Shown here: piece by piece, positions 13,576-25,623 of the stretch
How the letters are laid out: each line of letters opens with the position of its first letter
Numbering within the stretch: position 1 is the first letter of the stretch
Assembly (NCBI GenBank): GCA_964036315.1
Contig: CAXIWW010000817.1
Span: forward strand, 1,709,501-1,773,500
DNA: 64,000 nt
Direction of reading: 5' to 3'
Source: Acanthosepion esculentum
Lineage: Eukaryota; Mollusca; Cephalopoda; Sepiida; Sepiidae
Notes under the pieces: generated by a model
Database searches by the model: none
Told to the model about the DNA's origin: nothing
What the model saw: only the letters and a program-made list of their open reading frames with translations
Translations under genes and position numbers: made by a program

Positions 13576-15496
13576 CCACGCAGACGACCCCCCACCCAGG
13601 AGACAGTCCCAGAAAGTCCCACGCAGACGACCCTCAGTCCCAGAAAGTCGCACGCACACGAACCCCACCCAGGAGACTGTCCCAGAAACTCCCGTGCAGA
13701 CGACACCCAGTCCCTGAAAGTCCCAAGCAGACGACCTCCCACGCAGGAGACAGTCCCAGAAAGTCCCACGCAGACGAACCCCCACCCAGGAGACAGTCCC
13801 AGAAAGACCCACGCAGACGACCCCAGTCCCAGAAAGTCCCACGCAGACGACTCCCCACCCAGGAGACCGTCCCAGAAAGTCCCACGCAGACGACCCCCAG
13901 TCCCACAAAATCCCACGCAGACGACCCCCCACCCAGGAGAGAGTCCAAGAAAGACCCACCCAGACGACCCCGAGTCCAAGAAAGTCCCATACAGACGACC
14001 CCCCACCCAGGAGACTGTCCCAGAAAGTAACACGCACACGACCACCAGTCCCAGAATGTCCCACGCACACGACCACCAGTCCCACAATGTCCCACGCAGA
14101 CGACCCCCCACCCATGAGACAGTCCCAGAAAGTCCCACGAAGACGACCCACTGTCCCAGAAAGTCCCACTTAGACGCCCCCCAGTCCCAGAAAGTCCCAC
14201 GCAGACGAACCCCACCCAGGAGACTGTCCCAGAAACTCCCACGCAGACGACACCCAGTCCCTGAAAGTCCCAAGCAGACGATCTCCCACGCAGGAGACAG
14301 TCCCAGAAAGTCCCACTCAGACGAACCCCCACCCAGGAGACAGTCCCAGAAAGACCCACGCAGACGAGCCCAGTCCCAGAAAGTCCCACGCAGACGACCC
14401 CCACCCAGGAGACAGTCCCAGAAACTACCACGCAGACGACACCCAGTCTCAGAAAGTCCCAGCCAGACGACTCACCACCCAGGAGACAGTCCCAGAAAGT
14501 CCAACGCAGACGACCCCCCAACCAGCAGAGAGTCCAAAAAAGATCCACGCAGACGACCCCGAGTCCTAGAAAGTCCCATACAGAAGACTCCCCACCCAGG
14601 AGACAGTCCCAGAAAGACCCACGCAGACGAGCCCAGTCCCAGAAAGTCCCACGCAGACGACCCCCACCCAGGAGACAGTCCCAGAAACTACCACGCAGAC
14701 GACACCCAGTCACAGAAAGTCCCACGCAGACGACCCCCCACCCAGGAGACAGTCCCAGAAAGTCCCACGCAGACGACCCTCAGTCCCAGAAAGTCGCACG
14801 CACACGAACCCCACCCAGGAGACTGTCCCAGAAACTCCCACGCAGACGACACCCAGTCCCTGAAAGTCCCAAGCAGACGACCTCCCACGCAGGAGACAGT
14901 CCCAGAAAGTCCCACGCAGACGAACCCCCACCCAGGAGACAGTCCCAGAAAGACCCACGCAGACGACCCCAGTCCCAGAAAGTCCCACGCAGACGACTCC
15001 CCACCCAGGAGACAGTCCCAGAAAGTCCCACGCAGACGACCCCCAGTCCCACAAAATCCCACGCAGACGACCCCCCACCCAGGAGAGAGTCCAAGAAAGA
15101 CCCACCCAGACGACCCCGAGTCCAAGAAAGTCCCATACAGACGACCCCCCACCCAGGAGACTGCCCCAGAAAGTAACACGCACACGACCACCAGTCCCAG
15201 AATGTCCCACGCACACGACCACCAGTCCCACAATGTCCCACGCAGACGACCCCCCACCCATGAGACAGTCCCAGAAAGTCCCACGAAGACGACCCACTGT
15301 CCCAGAAAGTCCCACTTAGACGCCCCCCAGTCCCAGAAAGTCCCACTCAGACGAACCCCACCCAGGAGACTGTCCCAGAAACTCCCACGCAGACGACACC
15401 CAGTCCCTGAAAGTCCCAAGCAGACGATCTCCCACGCAGGAGACAGTCCCAGAAAGTCCCACTCAGACGAACCCCCACCCAGGAGACAGTCCCAGA
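13576..15496 (+). repeat. 1,146-bp higher-order repeat in C (two copies)
   Basis: About 775 bp at 13576-14350 recurs at 14722-15496, an offset of 1,146 bp. For example, TCGCACGCACACGAACCCC begins at 13648 and again at 14794. The copies share unusual units such as CACTTAGACGCC, CACCCATGAGACAG and CCACCCAGACGACCCCGAG, and differ by only a few bases. The segment between them (about 14350-14722) carries a different unit order. Part of it (AGAGTCCAAAAAAGATCC, near 14530) also recurs after the second copy near 15530 and before the first near 13445. Confidence 0.85.
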
Positions 15497-16479
15497 AAGT
15501 CCAACGCAGACGACCCCCCAACCAGGAGAGAGTCCAAAAAAGATCCACGCAGACGACCCCGAGTCCTAGAAAGTCCCATACAGAAGACTCCCCACCCAGG
15601 AGACAGTCCCAGAAAGTAACACGCAGACGACCCCCAGGCCCAGAAAGTCCCACGCAGACGACCACCAGTCCCACAAAGTCCCACGCAGACGACCCCCCAC
15701 CCAGGAGACAGTCCCAGAAAGTCCCACGCAGAAGACCCACAGTCTCAGAATGTCCCACGCAGACGCCCCCCCACCAAGGAGACAGTCCCAGAAAGTCCCA
15801 CGCAGACGATCCCCCACCCAGAAGAGAGTCCCTGAAAGTCCCACGCAGACAACCCCCAGTCCCAGAAAGCCCACGAAGACGAACCCCAGTCCCAGAATGT
15901 CCCACGCAGAAGACCCCCTGTCCCAGAAAGTCCCACGCAGACGACACCCAGTCCCAGAAAATCCCACGGAGAGCACACTCCACTCAGGAGACAGTCCCAG
16001 AAAGTCCCACGCAGACGACCCCCCCAACCATGAGACAGTCCCAAAGAGTCCCACGGAGACGACCCACTGTCCCAGAAAGTCCGACGCAGACGCCCCCCAG
16101 TCCCAGAAAGTCCCACGCAGACGAACCCCACCCAGGAGACTGTCCCAGAAAATCCAACGCAGACGACCCCCCATCCATGAGACAGTCCAAGAAAGTCCCA
16201 CGCAGACGCCCCCCACCAAGGAGACAGTAACAGAAAGACCCACGCAGACGACCCCCCAGACAGGAGACAGTCCCAGAAAGTCCCACGATGACGACACCTA
16301 GTCCCAGAAAGTCCGACGCAGACGACCCCAACCCATGAGACAGTCCCAGAAAGTCCCACGGAGACGACCCACAGTCCCAGAAAGTCCCACGCAGACACCC
16401 CCCACCAAGGAGACAGTCCCAGAAAGTCCCACGCAGACGACCCCCCACCAAGAAGACAGTCCCAGAAAGTCCCACGAAG

Positions 16480-16630
16480 ACAACCCCCAGTACCAGAAAG
16501 TCCCACGAAGACGAACCCCAGTCCCAGGAAGTCCCACGCAGAAGACCCCCTGTCCCAGAAAGTCCCACGCAGACGACTCCCAGTCCAAGAAAATCCCACG
16601 CAGAGGACCCTCCACTCAGGAGACAGTGCC
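16480..16630 (+). repeat. C variant module shared in inverted form with the right-hand C block
   Basis: The unit order here is: a unit with AAGACCCCCTGTCCC, a unit with GACTCCCAGTCC, then AAATCCCACGCAGAGGACC and CTCCACTCAGGAG. The reverse complement of the same order appears near 58965-59045, 59186-59265, 61556-61640, 63231-63320 and 63895-63980. A related form precedes it near 15900-15990. I did not notice this module in the middle C block (21.6-34.0 kb). Confidence 0.7.
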
Positions 16631-16803
16631 AGAATGTCCCACGCAGACGGCCCCCCAACCAGGAGTCAGTACCAGAAAGACCCACGCAGACGACCACCTG
16701 TCTCAGAAAGTCCCACGCAGACGACTCCCCACCCAGGAGACAGTCCCAGAAAGTCCCACGCAGACGAACCCCCACCCAGGAGACAGTCCCAGAAAGTCCG
16801 ACG

Positions 16804-16868
16804 AGCCGACTTACCTTGCTCTTTTGTGAAAACTGCCAGGACAGTTCTCCTGACGTTTTGTGCCAATT
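16804..16868 (+). repeat. Short D+ fragment at the C/D boundary
   Basis: A single D-family piece in plus orientation (GAGCCGACTTA, then CTCTTTTGTGAAAACTGCC, then AGGACAGTTCTCCTGAC) sits between C+ and a longer D- array. It is about one 60-bp monomer long. The orientation flips within TTGTGCCAATT|ACTTGTAAGGC. Confidence 0.85.
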
Positions 16869-16895
16869 ACTTGTAAGGCAGTTTTCACAAAAGAG
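16819..16895. other. Inverted repeat at the D+/D- inversion point
   Basis: CTCTTTTGTGAAAACTGCC at 16819-16837 is the exact reverse complement of bases 16877-16895. This gives 19-bp perfect arms with a 39-bp spacer, which could extrude as a hairpin. It results from two D monomers meeting in opposite orientation (first of five inversion points). Confidence 0.88.
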
Positions 16896-17340
16896 TCAGG
16901 AGAATTCGGCTTGTAGCAGCTTGATATTACTTGTCAGGCAGTTTTCACAAAAGAGCCAAGAGAAGTCGGCTCGTAGCACACTGACATTGCTTGTAAGGCA
17001 GTTGTCACAAAAGCCCCAGAAGAATTCGGCTTGTAGCAGCCTGAGATTGCCTGTAAGGCAGTTACCACAAAAGAGCCAGGAGAAATCGGCATGTAGCCGC
17101 CTGGGATTGCTTTTAAGGCAATTCGCACAAAAAGCCAGGAGAATTCAAATTGCTGCAGCCTGAGAATGCTTGTAAGGCAGATGCCACAAATGAGCCAGGA
17201 GAAATCGGTTCATAGCAGCCTGGGATTGCTTGTAAGGCAATTGGCACCAAAAGTCAGAAGAAGTGGACTAGCGGCAGCCTGAGACTGCTTGTAAGGCAGC
17301 TGTCACAAAAGAGCCAGGATATGTCGATTTGTAGCGGCCG
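16869..17340 (-). repeat. Satellite family D array (60-bp monomers), minus orientation
   Basis: About eight 60-bp units read here as AAGGCAGTTNTCACAAAAGAG, CCAGGAGAATTCGGC, TTGTAGCAGCCTGAGATTGC. Subtypes differ at the CAAGCC/GAGCC, GCTGCTAC/GCGGCTAC and AATTTG positions. The right part (about 16885-17340), with the adjoining B sequence, is duplicated in inverted form at 51015-51455. Shared private changes include CTGACAAGTAATAT on the plus reading and the run of unit subtypes next to the junction. The array ends at TTTGTAGCGGCCG, where B begins. Confidence 0.9.
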
Positions 17341-17346
17341 ACAAAT
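17334..17346 (-). other. B/D junction, copy 1 (inverted)
   Basis: D-family ATTTGTAGCGGCC is fused to B-family GACAAATCAAATAATTGC. Read on the minus strand this is TTTGATTTGTCGGCCGCTAC. The identical join in the opposite orientation lies at 51008-51022. Confidence 0.92.
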
Positions 17347-20016
17347 CAAATAATTGCACACAATTTGATACCCATTTGAAAAGATTTCTTTTACTGGAAA
17401 AAATTTATAAACAAGTGAAATATGACTGATTTCCCAGTTTAGGGACGCATGACAATTTCCGCAAATGAGCTAACACAAGTCCCCATACCTTTGAATTTCG
17501 ACTCGACTTTAATCAAGGTGTCGAAAAAACTTTTGTAATTATGAATAAGGCAAGATATTCCCGAAAATTGGACAGCAATATTTTGTGGATTCTATAAAAA
17601 GGAAAAATTAGAATTGCAGTCTTATTGTGCACACTGGAATTCGGACGCTGTAAATTGTCAGACGACATACCGCGCACATGGTGAAAGCTGTACTTTTTAC
17701 TATCTGACCAAATGAAAAATCCCTGTATGCATAGACCAACCAAATAATTGCACAAAATTTGATACCCATTTTGAAAATATTTCTTTGACTGGAAAAAGTT
17801 TATAAATAAGTGAAATATGACTGATTTCCCAGTTTAGTGACGCATGAAAATTTGCGCAAATGAGATGACACAAGTCCCCATACCGTTGAATTTGGCCTCG
17901 AATCTATACAAAGTGTCGAAAAAACTTTTGTAATTATGGATAAGTCAAGAAATTCACGACAATTTGACAGCAATATTTTGTGGATTTGATAAAATGAAAA
18001 ATTAGAAATGCAGTCTTAGTTTTCAGACTGGAATTCGTACGCTGTAAATTGTCAGACGACCTACCGCGCACATGGTGAAAGCTGTACTTTTTAAAATCTG
18101 ACCAAATGAAAAATCCCTGTAAACATATACCAACCAAATAATTGCACACAATGTGATACCCATTTTGAAAATATTTCTTTTACTTGATAAAAGTTATAAA
18201 CAAGTGAAATATGACTGATTTCCCAGTTTAGGGCCGCATGAGAATTTCCGCAAATGAGCTAACACAATTCCACATAACGTTGAATTTCGCCTCGACTCTA
18301 TTCAATGTGTCGAAAAAACTTGTGTAATCATGGATAAGGTAAGGAATTCCCGACAATTGGACACCAATATTTTGTGGATTCGATAAAACGGAAAAATTAG
18401 AAATGCAGTCTTTTTGTGCACACTGGAATTCGGACGCTGTAAATTGTCAGACGACATACGGCGCACATGGTGAAAGCTGTACTTTTTACTATCTGAGCAA
18501 ATGAAAATTCCCTGTAAACATAGACAAATCAAATAATTGCACACAATTTGATACCGATTTTGAAAATAATTCTTTTACTGGAATAAAGTCATAAACAATT
18601 GAAATATGACTGATTACCCAGTTTAGGGCCGCATGACAATTTCCGCAAATGAGCTAACACAAGTCCCCATACCGTTGAATTTCGACTCGACTCTAATCAC
18701 CGTGGCGAAAAAACTTTTGTAATTATGGATAAGGCAAGAAATTCCCGACAATTGTAGAGCAATATCTTGTGGATTCTATCAAAAGGAAAAATTAGAAATG
18801 CAGTCTTATTGTGCAGACTGGAATTCGGACGCTGTAAATTGTCAGACGTCATACCGCGCACATGGTGAAAGATCTACTTTTTACTATCTGCGCAAATGAA
18901 AAGTCGCTGTAAACATAGACAAATCAAATAATTTCACACAATTTGATACCCATTTTGAAAATATTTCTTTTACTGGAAAAAAGTTATAAACAAGTCAAAT
19001 ATCACTGATTTCCCAGTTTAGGGCCGCATGACAATTTCCGCAAATGAACTAACACAAGTCCCCATACCGTTGAATTTCGACTCGACTCTAATCAAAGTGT
19101 CGAAAAAAGTTTTGTAATTATGGATAAGGTGAAAAATTCCGGACAATTGGACAGCAATATTTTGTGGATTTTATAAAAAGGAAAAATTAGACTTGCATTC
19201 TTATTGTGCACACTGGAATTCGGACGCTGTAAATTGTCAGAGGACATACCGCGCACATGGTGAAAGCTGTACTTTTTACTATCTGAGCAAATGAAAAATC
19301 CCTGTATACATAGACAAGTCAAAAAATTGCACCCAATTTGATACCCCTTTTGAAAATATATCTTTTACTGGAAAAAATTTATAAACAAGTGAAATATGAC
19401 TGATTTCCCAGTTTAGGGCCGCATGATAATTTCCGCAAATGAGCTAACACAAGTCCCCATACCGTTGAATTTCACCTCGACTCTATTCAAGGTGTCGAAG
19501 AAACTTTTGTAATTACGGATAAGGTAAGAAATTCCCCACAATAGGACACCAACATTTCGTGGATTCTATAAAAAGGAAAAATTAGAAATGCAGTCATATT
19601 GTGCACACTGGAATTCGGACGCTGTAAATTGTCAGACGACATACGGCGCACATGGTGAAAGCTGTACTTTTTACTATCTGACCAAATGAAAATCTCTGTA
19701 TACGTAGACAAACCAAACAATTGTACACAATTTGATACCCATTTTGAAAATATTTCTTTTACTGGAAAAAAGTTATAAACAAGTGAAATATGACTGATTA
19801 CCCAGTTCAGGTCCGCATGACAATTTCTGCAAATGAGTTAACACAAGTCCCCATACCGTTGAATTTCGCCTCGACTCTATTCAAGGTGTCGAAAAAACTT
19901 TTTTAATTATGGATAAGGTAAGGAATTCCCGACAATTGGACACCAATATTTTGTGGATTCGATAAAAAGGAAAATTAGAAATCCAGTCTTATTGTGCACA
20001 CTGGAATTCGGACGCT
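17341..20016 (-). repeat. Satellite family B array, block 2, minus orientation
   Basis: About 6.8 monomers, with unit boundaries (ACACCAATATTTTGTGG or ACAGCAATATTTTGTGG) near 17570, 17966, 18359, 18755, 19149, 19544 and 19938, again ~394 bp apart. The first monomer (17513-17755) and the one at 50598-50840 translate to the same 80 residues over the longest open frame. Adjacent monomers in either block are clearly different, so this monomer belongs to an inverted duplication. The block ends within a monomer at GGACGCT, fused to D-family CTCTTTTGTGAAAAC with GCT shared. Confidence 0.92.
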
Positions 20017-21632
20017 CTTTTGTGAAAACTGCCTTGCAAGTAATCTCCGGCTGCTACAAGCCGTATTCTCCTGGCGCTTTTGTGACAACTGCCTTACAAG
20101 CAATGTCAGGCTTCTACAAGCCGACATCTCCTGTCTCTTTTGTGACAACTGCTTTACAAGCAATCTCAGTCTTCCGCCAGGACAGTTCTCCTGACTTTTT
20201 GTGCCAATTGCCTTAAAAGCAATCCCAGGCGGCTACGTGCCGATTTCTCCTGGCTCTTTTGTGGTAACTGCCTTACAAGCAATCTCAGGCTGCTACAAGC
20301 CGAATACGCCTGGCTCTTTTGTGAAACTGCTTTGCAAGCAATATCAGGCCGCTACAAATCGACATCTCCTGTCTCTTTTGTGACAACTGCTTTACAAGCA
20401 ATCTCAGGCTGCCGCCAGCACTGTTCTCCTGACTTTTTGTGCCAATTGCCTTAAAAGCAATCCCAGGCGGCTACGTGCCGATTTCTCCTGGTTCTTTTGT
20501 GGTAACTGCCTTACAAGCAATCTCAGGCTGCTACAAGCCGAATACGCCTGGCTCTTTTGTGACACTGCCTTGCAAGCAATCTCAGGCCACTACAAATCGA
20601 CATCTACTGTCTCTTTTGTGACAACTGCCTTACAAGCAATCTCAGGCTGCCGCAGGGCAGTTCTCCTGACTTTTTGTGTCAATTGCCTTAAAAACAATAC
20701 CAGGCGGTTACGTGCCGATATCTCCTGGCTCTTTTGTGGTAACTTCCTTACAAGCAATCTCAGGCTGCTATAAGCCAAATTCTCCTGGTTCTATTGTGAC
20801 AACTGCCTTAAAAGCAATCTCAGTCTACAGCAATCCTAATTCCCCTGGCTTTTTGTGCCAATTGCCTTCCAAGCAATCCCAGGCGTCTACGAGCCGATTT
20901 CTCCTGGCTCAAATGTGGCAACTGCCTTCCAAGCAATCTCAGGCTGCTGCAAGCCGAATTCTCCGGGCTCTTTTGTGCAAATTGCCTTACAACAATCCCA
21001 GGCGTCTACGAGCCGACTTCTCTTGTCTCTTTTGTAAAAACTGCCTTAAAAACAATCTCGGATTGCTACAAAACGACAAAACTGCCTTACAAGCCGAATA
21101 CGCCTGGCTCTTTTGTGAAACTGCCTTACAAGCAATCTCAGGCCGCTACAAATCGACATATCCTGGCTCTTTTGTGACAACTGCCTTACAAGCAATCTCA
21201 GGCATCCGGTTGTCCAATTCTCCTGATTTTTTGTGCCAATTGCCATACAAGGCTCATTTGTGGCATCTGCCTTACAAGCATTCTCAGGCTACAGCAATAT
21301 GAATTCTTCTGCCTCTATTCTGCCAACTGCCTTCCAAGCAATCTCAGGCTTCTACGAGTCTGGCTTTTCTATGACAACTGCCTTACAAGCAATCTCAGGC
21401 TGCTACGAGCCGAACTCCTGGCTCTTTTTTGCCAATTGCATTACAAGCCATCCCAGGCTGGTACTAGCGGATTTCTCCTGGCTCTTTTGTGGCAACTGCC
21501 TTACAAGCAATCTCAGGCTGCTACAAGCGGAATTCTCCTGGCTCTTTTGTGACAACTGATTAAAAGCAATCTGAGGTTTCTACGAGCCGTCATCACCTTT
21601 TTTTGTGACAAATGCCTTAAAAGTAATCCCAG
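20017..21632 (+). repeat. Satellite family D array, plus orientation, block with 238-bp higher-order units
   Basis: About 27 monomers of 60 bp (GCCTTACAAGCAATCTCAGG, CTGCTACAAGCCGAATTC, TCCTGGCTCTTTTGTGAC). Three higher-order units of four monomers each start at about 20204, 20442 and 20679 (offsets 238 and 237 bp). Their order is a GGCGGCTACGTGCC type, a GCTGCTACAAGCC type, a GCCGCTACAAATCG type and a GCTGCCGCCAG/GCAGGGCAG type. After about 20.8 kb the order is less regular. Because 60 bp is exactly 20 codons, frames of up to ~200 codons stay open by chance. The block joins C through shared TCCCAG (21627-21632). Confidence 0.9.
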
Positions 21633-22400
21633 AAAGTCCCATGCAGACGACCAGCACCCAGGAGACAGTCCCAGAAAGTCCCACGCAGACGACCCCCGAC
21701 CCAGGAGACAGTCCCAGAAAGTCCCACGCAGACGAACCCCAGTCCCAGAAAGTCCCACGAAGACGACACCCCACCCAGGAGACAGTTCTCAGAATGTCCT
21801 AAACAGAAGACCCCCCACCCAGTTGACAGTCCCAGAAAGTCCCACAAAGACGACCCCCACTCCCAGAAAGTCCCACGCAGACGGCCCCAGTCTCAGAAAG
21901 TCCCACGCAGACGAACCCCAGTCCCAGAAAGTCCCAAGCAGACGACCCTCAGTCACAGAAAATCCCACGCAGACGTGCCCCACACCGAGGAGACAGTCCC
22001 AGAATGTCCCACGCATACGAACCCCAGTCTAAGAAATTCCCATGCAGAAGACCCCCACCCAGGAGACATTCCCAGAAAGTCCCTAGCAGACGAACCCCCA
22101 CACAGGAGAGAGTCCCAGAAAGTCCCACGCAGACGAGACCCCACCCAGGAGACAGTCCAAGAAAATCCCATGCAGACGACCCCACTTCCAGAAAGTCCCA
22201 CGTATACGGCCCCCAGTCACAGAATGTCCCACGCAGACGACCCCCATTCCCAGAAAGTCCAACGCAGACGACCTCCACCCTGCAGACAGTCCCAGAAAGT
22301 ACCACGCAGACGACCCCCAGTCCCAGAAAGTCCCACGCAGACGACACCCTTGTCCAAGAAAGTCCCACGCAGACGACCTCCAGTCCAAGCAAGTCCCACG

Positions 22401-23035
22401 CAGACTACCCCCAGTCCCAGAAAGTCCCACGTAGACCACCCCCCAACTAGAAGACAGTCCCAGAAAGTCCCACGCAGACGACCCCCAGTCCCAGAAAGCC
22501 CACGCAGACGACCCCCAGTCCAAGAAAGTCCCACGCAGACTACCCCCAGTCCCAGAAAGTCCCACGCAGTCTACACCCTACCAAGGAGACAGTCCCAGAA
22601 ATACCCACGCAGACGACAACCACTCCAAGAAAAACGCATGCAGACGATCCCCACCTAGGAGACAGTCCCAGAAAGTCCCACGCAGACGACCCGCCACCCA
22701 GGAGACAGTCCCAGAAAGTCCAACGCAGACGAACCCCTACCCTGGAGACAGTCCCAGAAAGACCCACGCAGACCAGCCCCAGTCCCAGAAAGTCCCACAC
22801 AAACGACCCCCAGTCCTAGGAAGTCCCATGCAGACGACCACCACCCAGGAGACAGTCCCAGAAAATCACACGCAGACGACGCCCACCCAGGAGACAGTCT
22901 CAGAAAATCCCACGCAGACGAGCCCCCACCCAGTAGACAGTCCCAGAAAGTCCCACGCAGACGACCCCAGTCCCAGAAAGTCCCACGCAGACGACCCCGC
23001 ACCAAGGAGACAGTCCCAGAAAGTCCCACGCAGAT
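22401..23035 (+). repeat. C segment duplicated 8,824 bp downstream, copy 1
   Basis: This ~635-bp stretch lines up without net length change against 31225-31860. For example, the CCATGCAGACGACCACCAC unit starts near 22826 and again 8,824 bp later. Shared private units include GTAGACCACCCCCCAAC, CAGTCTACACCCTACC, AAAAACGCATGCAGACG and CAGACCAGCCCCAG. Similarity stops abruptly at both ends. Confidence 0.85.
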
Positions 23036-24059
23036 GACCCCCAGTCCAAGAAAGTCCCACGCAGACGACCCTCTCGTCCCAGAAAGTCCAACGCAGACTA
23101 CCCCCAGTCCCAGAAAGTCCCACGCAGACGACCCCCAGTCCCAGAAAGTCCCACGCAGACGACCCCCAGTCCCAGAAAGTCCCACGCAGACGATACCCAA
23201 CCCAGGAGACAATCCCAGAAAGTCCCACGCAGACGACCCCCAGTCAAAGAAAGTCACATGCAGAGGACCCCCCACCCAGGTGACAGTCCCAGATATCCCA
23301 CGCAGACGACCCTGCACCCAGGAGACAGTCCCAGAAAGTCCCACGCAGAAGACCCCCAGTCCCAGGAAGTCACATGCAGACGACCCCCACCCAGGAGACA
23401 GTCCCAGAAATTCCCACGCAGACGACCCCCCAACCAAGAGACGGTCCCAGAAAGTCCCACGCAGACGACACCCATTCCGAGAAAGTCCCACGCAGACGAC
23501 CCCCAGTCCCAGGAAGTCCAACGCAGACGACCCACAGTCCAAGGAGAAAGTCCCAGAAAGTCCCACGCAGACGGCCCCCAGTCCCAGAAAGTCCCACGCA
23601 GACGACCCCCAGTCCGACAAAGTCACACGCAGAAGACCCCAGTCCCAGAAAATCCCTCGCAGACGACACCCCACACAGGAGACAGTTCTCAGAAAGTCCC
23701 AAACAGACGACCCCCCACCCAGGAGACAGTGCCAGAAACTCCCACGCAGACGACCCCCACTCCCAGAAAGTCCCACGCAGACGACCTCCAGTCCCAGAAA
23801 GTCCCACGCAGACGATCCCCAGTCCCAGGAAGTCCAACGCAGACGACCCCCAGTCCCAGGAGACAGTCCCAGAAAGTCCCACGCAGACGACCCCCACTCC
23901 CAGAAAGTCCAACGCAGACTGCCCCCAGTCCCAGAAAGTCCCACGCAGACGACCCCCAGTCACAAAAAATCCGACGCAGACGTTCCCCCACCCAGGAGTC
24001 AGTCCCAGAATGTCCCACGCAGACGACCCCCACTTCCAAAAAGTCCCTCGTAGACGGCC

Positions 24060-24740
24060 CCAGTCAAAGAAAGTCCAACGCAGACGACTCCCAGTCCCAG
24101 AAACTCCCACGCAGACGACCCCCACCCAGCAGACATTCCCAGAAAGTCCCACGCAGATGAGCCCCACCCAGGAGACAGTCCCAGAAAGTCCCACGCAGAC
24201 GACCCCCAGACCAAGAAAGTCCCACGCAGACGACCCCCAGTCCCAGAAAGTCCAACGCAGACGAACCCCAGTCCCAGAAAGTCCCACGGAGACGAACCCC
24301 CACCCAGGAGACAGTCCCAGAAAGACCCACGGAGACGACCCCCAGTCCCAGAAAGTCCCACGCAGACGACACCCCCACCCAGGAGACAGTCCCAGAAAGT
24401 CCCACGCAGACGACCCCCAGTCCCAGAAAATCCAACGCAGACGAGCCCCATTCCCAGAAAGTCCCACGCAGACGACCCCACACCCAGGAGGCAGTCCCAG
24501 AAAGTCCCAAAAAGACGACCCCCACCAAGGAGACAGTCCCAGAAAGTCCCACGCAGACGACCCCCAGTCCCAGAATGTCCCACGCAGACGACCCCCAGTC
24601 CCACAAAGTCCCACGCAGACAACACCGCACCCAGGAGACTGTCCCAGAATGACCCACGCAGACGACCCCCAGTCCAAGAAAGTCCCACGCAGACGAGTCC
24701 CCACCCAGGAAACTGTCCCAGAAAGTCCCACGCAGACGAC
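24060..24740 (+). repeat. C higher-order segment, copy 1 (recurs near 27.0 and 30.7 kb)
   Basis: Unit order and private variants (CTCGTAGACGGCC, CCACCCAGCAGACATTCC, CACACCCAGGAGGCAGTC, CCCAAAAAGACG, CAGACAACACCGC) recur at about 27000-27740. At the GGAGGCAG unit the offset is 3,010 bp (24481 against 27491). The left part recurs again near 30600-30900. The pattern marks a ~3-kb superunit. Confidence 0.75.
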
Positions 24741-25287
24741 TTCACACCAAGGAGACAGTCCCAGAAAGTCCCACGCAGACGAGCCCCCACAGAGGAGACA
24801 GTCCCAGAAAGTCCCACGCAGACGATCCCCAGTCCCAGAGAGTCACATGAAGAGGACCCCCCTACCAGGTGACAGTCCCAGATATACCACGCAGACGACC
24901 CCGCCCCCAGGAGACATTCCCAGAAAGTCCCACGCAGAAGACCCCCAGTGCCAGGAAGTCGCATGTAGACGACCCCCACCCAGGAGACAGTCCCAGAAAG
25001 TCCCACGCAGACGAGCCTCCACCCAGGAGACAGTCCCAGAAAGTCCAACGCAGACGTTCCCCAGTCCCAGAAAGTCACATGCAGAGGACCCCCCACCCAG
25101 GTGACAGTCCCAGATATCCCACGCAGACGACCCCGCACCCAGGAGACAGTCCCAGAAAGTCCCACGCAGAAGACCCCCAGTCCCAGGAAGTCCCATGCAG
25201 ACGACCCCCACCCAGGAGACAGTCCCAGAATGTCCCAGGCAGACGACCCCCCAACCAGGAGACAGTCCCAGAAAGTCCCACGCAGAC

Positions 25288-25623
25288 GACCTCCAGTCCC
25301 AGAAAGTCCCACGCAGACGATCCCCAGTCCCTGAAAGTCCCACGCAGACGACACCCTTGTCCCAGAAATTCCCACGCAGACGACCTCCAGTCCAAGCAAG
25401 TCCCACGCAGACGACCCGCCACCCAGGAGACAGTCCCAGTAAGTCCCACGCAGACGACCCCCATTCCCAGAAAGTCCCACGCAGACGATCCCCAGTCCCT
25501 GAAAGTCCCACGCAGACGACACACTTGTCCCAGAAATTCCCACGCACACGACCTCCAGTCCAAGCAAGTCCCACGCAGACGACCCGCCACCCAGGAGACA
25601 GTCCCAGAAAGTCCCACGCAGAC
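25288..25623 (+). repeat. 168-bp tandem duplication in C
   Basis: The unit series with CCCCAGTCCCTGAAAG, CTTGTCCCAGAAATTCCC, CTCCAGTCCAAGCAAG and GACCCGCCACCCAGG occurs twice. CTTGTCCC is at 25356 and 25524, an offset of 168 bp. A few substitutions separate the copies (for example ACACCCTTG against ACACACTTG). Boundaries are approximate. Confidence 0.75.

Larger units (their letters stand above)
4223..16803 (+). repeat. Satellite family C array (31/42-43-bp GC-rich units), block 1
   Basis: This 12.6-kb array is built from two unit lengths sharing CCCACGCAGACGACCCCC and GTCCCAGAAAGT. The long form (~42-43 bp) has the extra module ACCCAGGAGAC between them, and the short form (~31 bp) lacks it. 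Long and short units alternate irregularly. The plus strand is very poor in T, and each unit has two CpGs. Neither strand of the consensus contains a stop triplet, so frames of several hundred to over 1,000 codons are open on both strands at once. These Pro/Arg/Ser/Thr-rich or Gly/Trp/Val-rich translations are artefacts. Internal higher-order duplications are listed separately. The last ~4 kb shares variants with the inverted C block at the right end of the window. Confidence 0.93.

Noticed and set aside
12901..16230. Open frame of 1,109 codons (plus strand), Pro/Arg/Ser/Thr-rich, and similarly long frames throughout C on both strands (for example 4609-6495, 11622-14273, 58869-61085)
   Set aside because: The C consensus has no TAA, TAG, TGA or their complements in any frame, so all six frames stay open until a mutation makes a stop. 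Long frames overlap each other on both strands, and the 31- and 43-bp units change frame, so no single peptide repeat is maintained. No promoter, splice or domain evidence.
20676..21302. Frames of 100-208 codons with a 20-residue period in D
   Set aside because: 60 bp is exactly 20 codons, so an open monomer gives an open array. Frames are broken by 59- and 61-bp monomers and occur on both strands (for example 36353-36841 plus against 36555-36836 minus).
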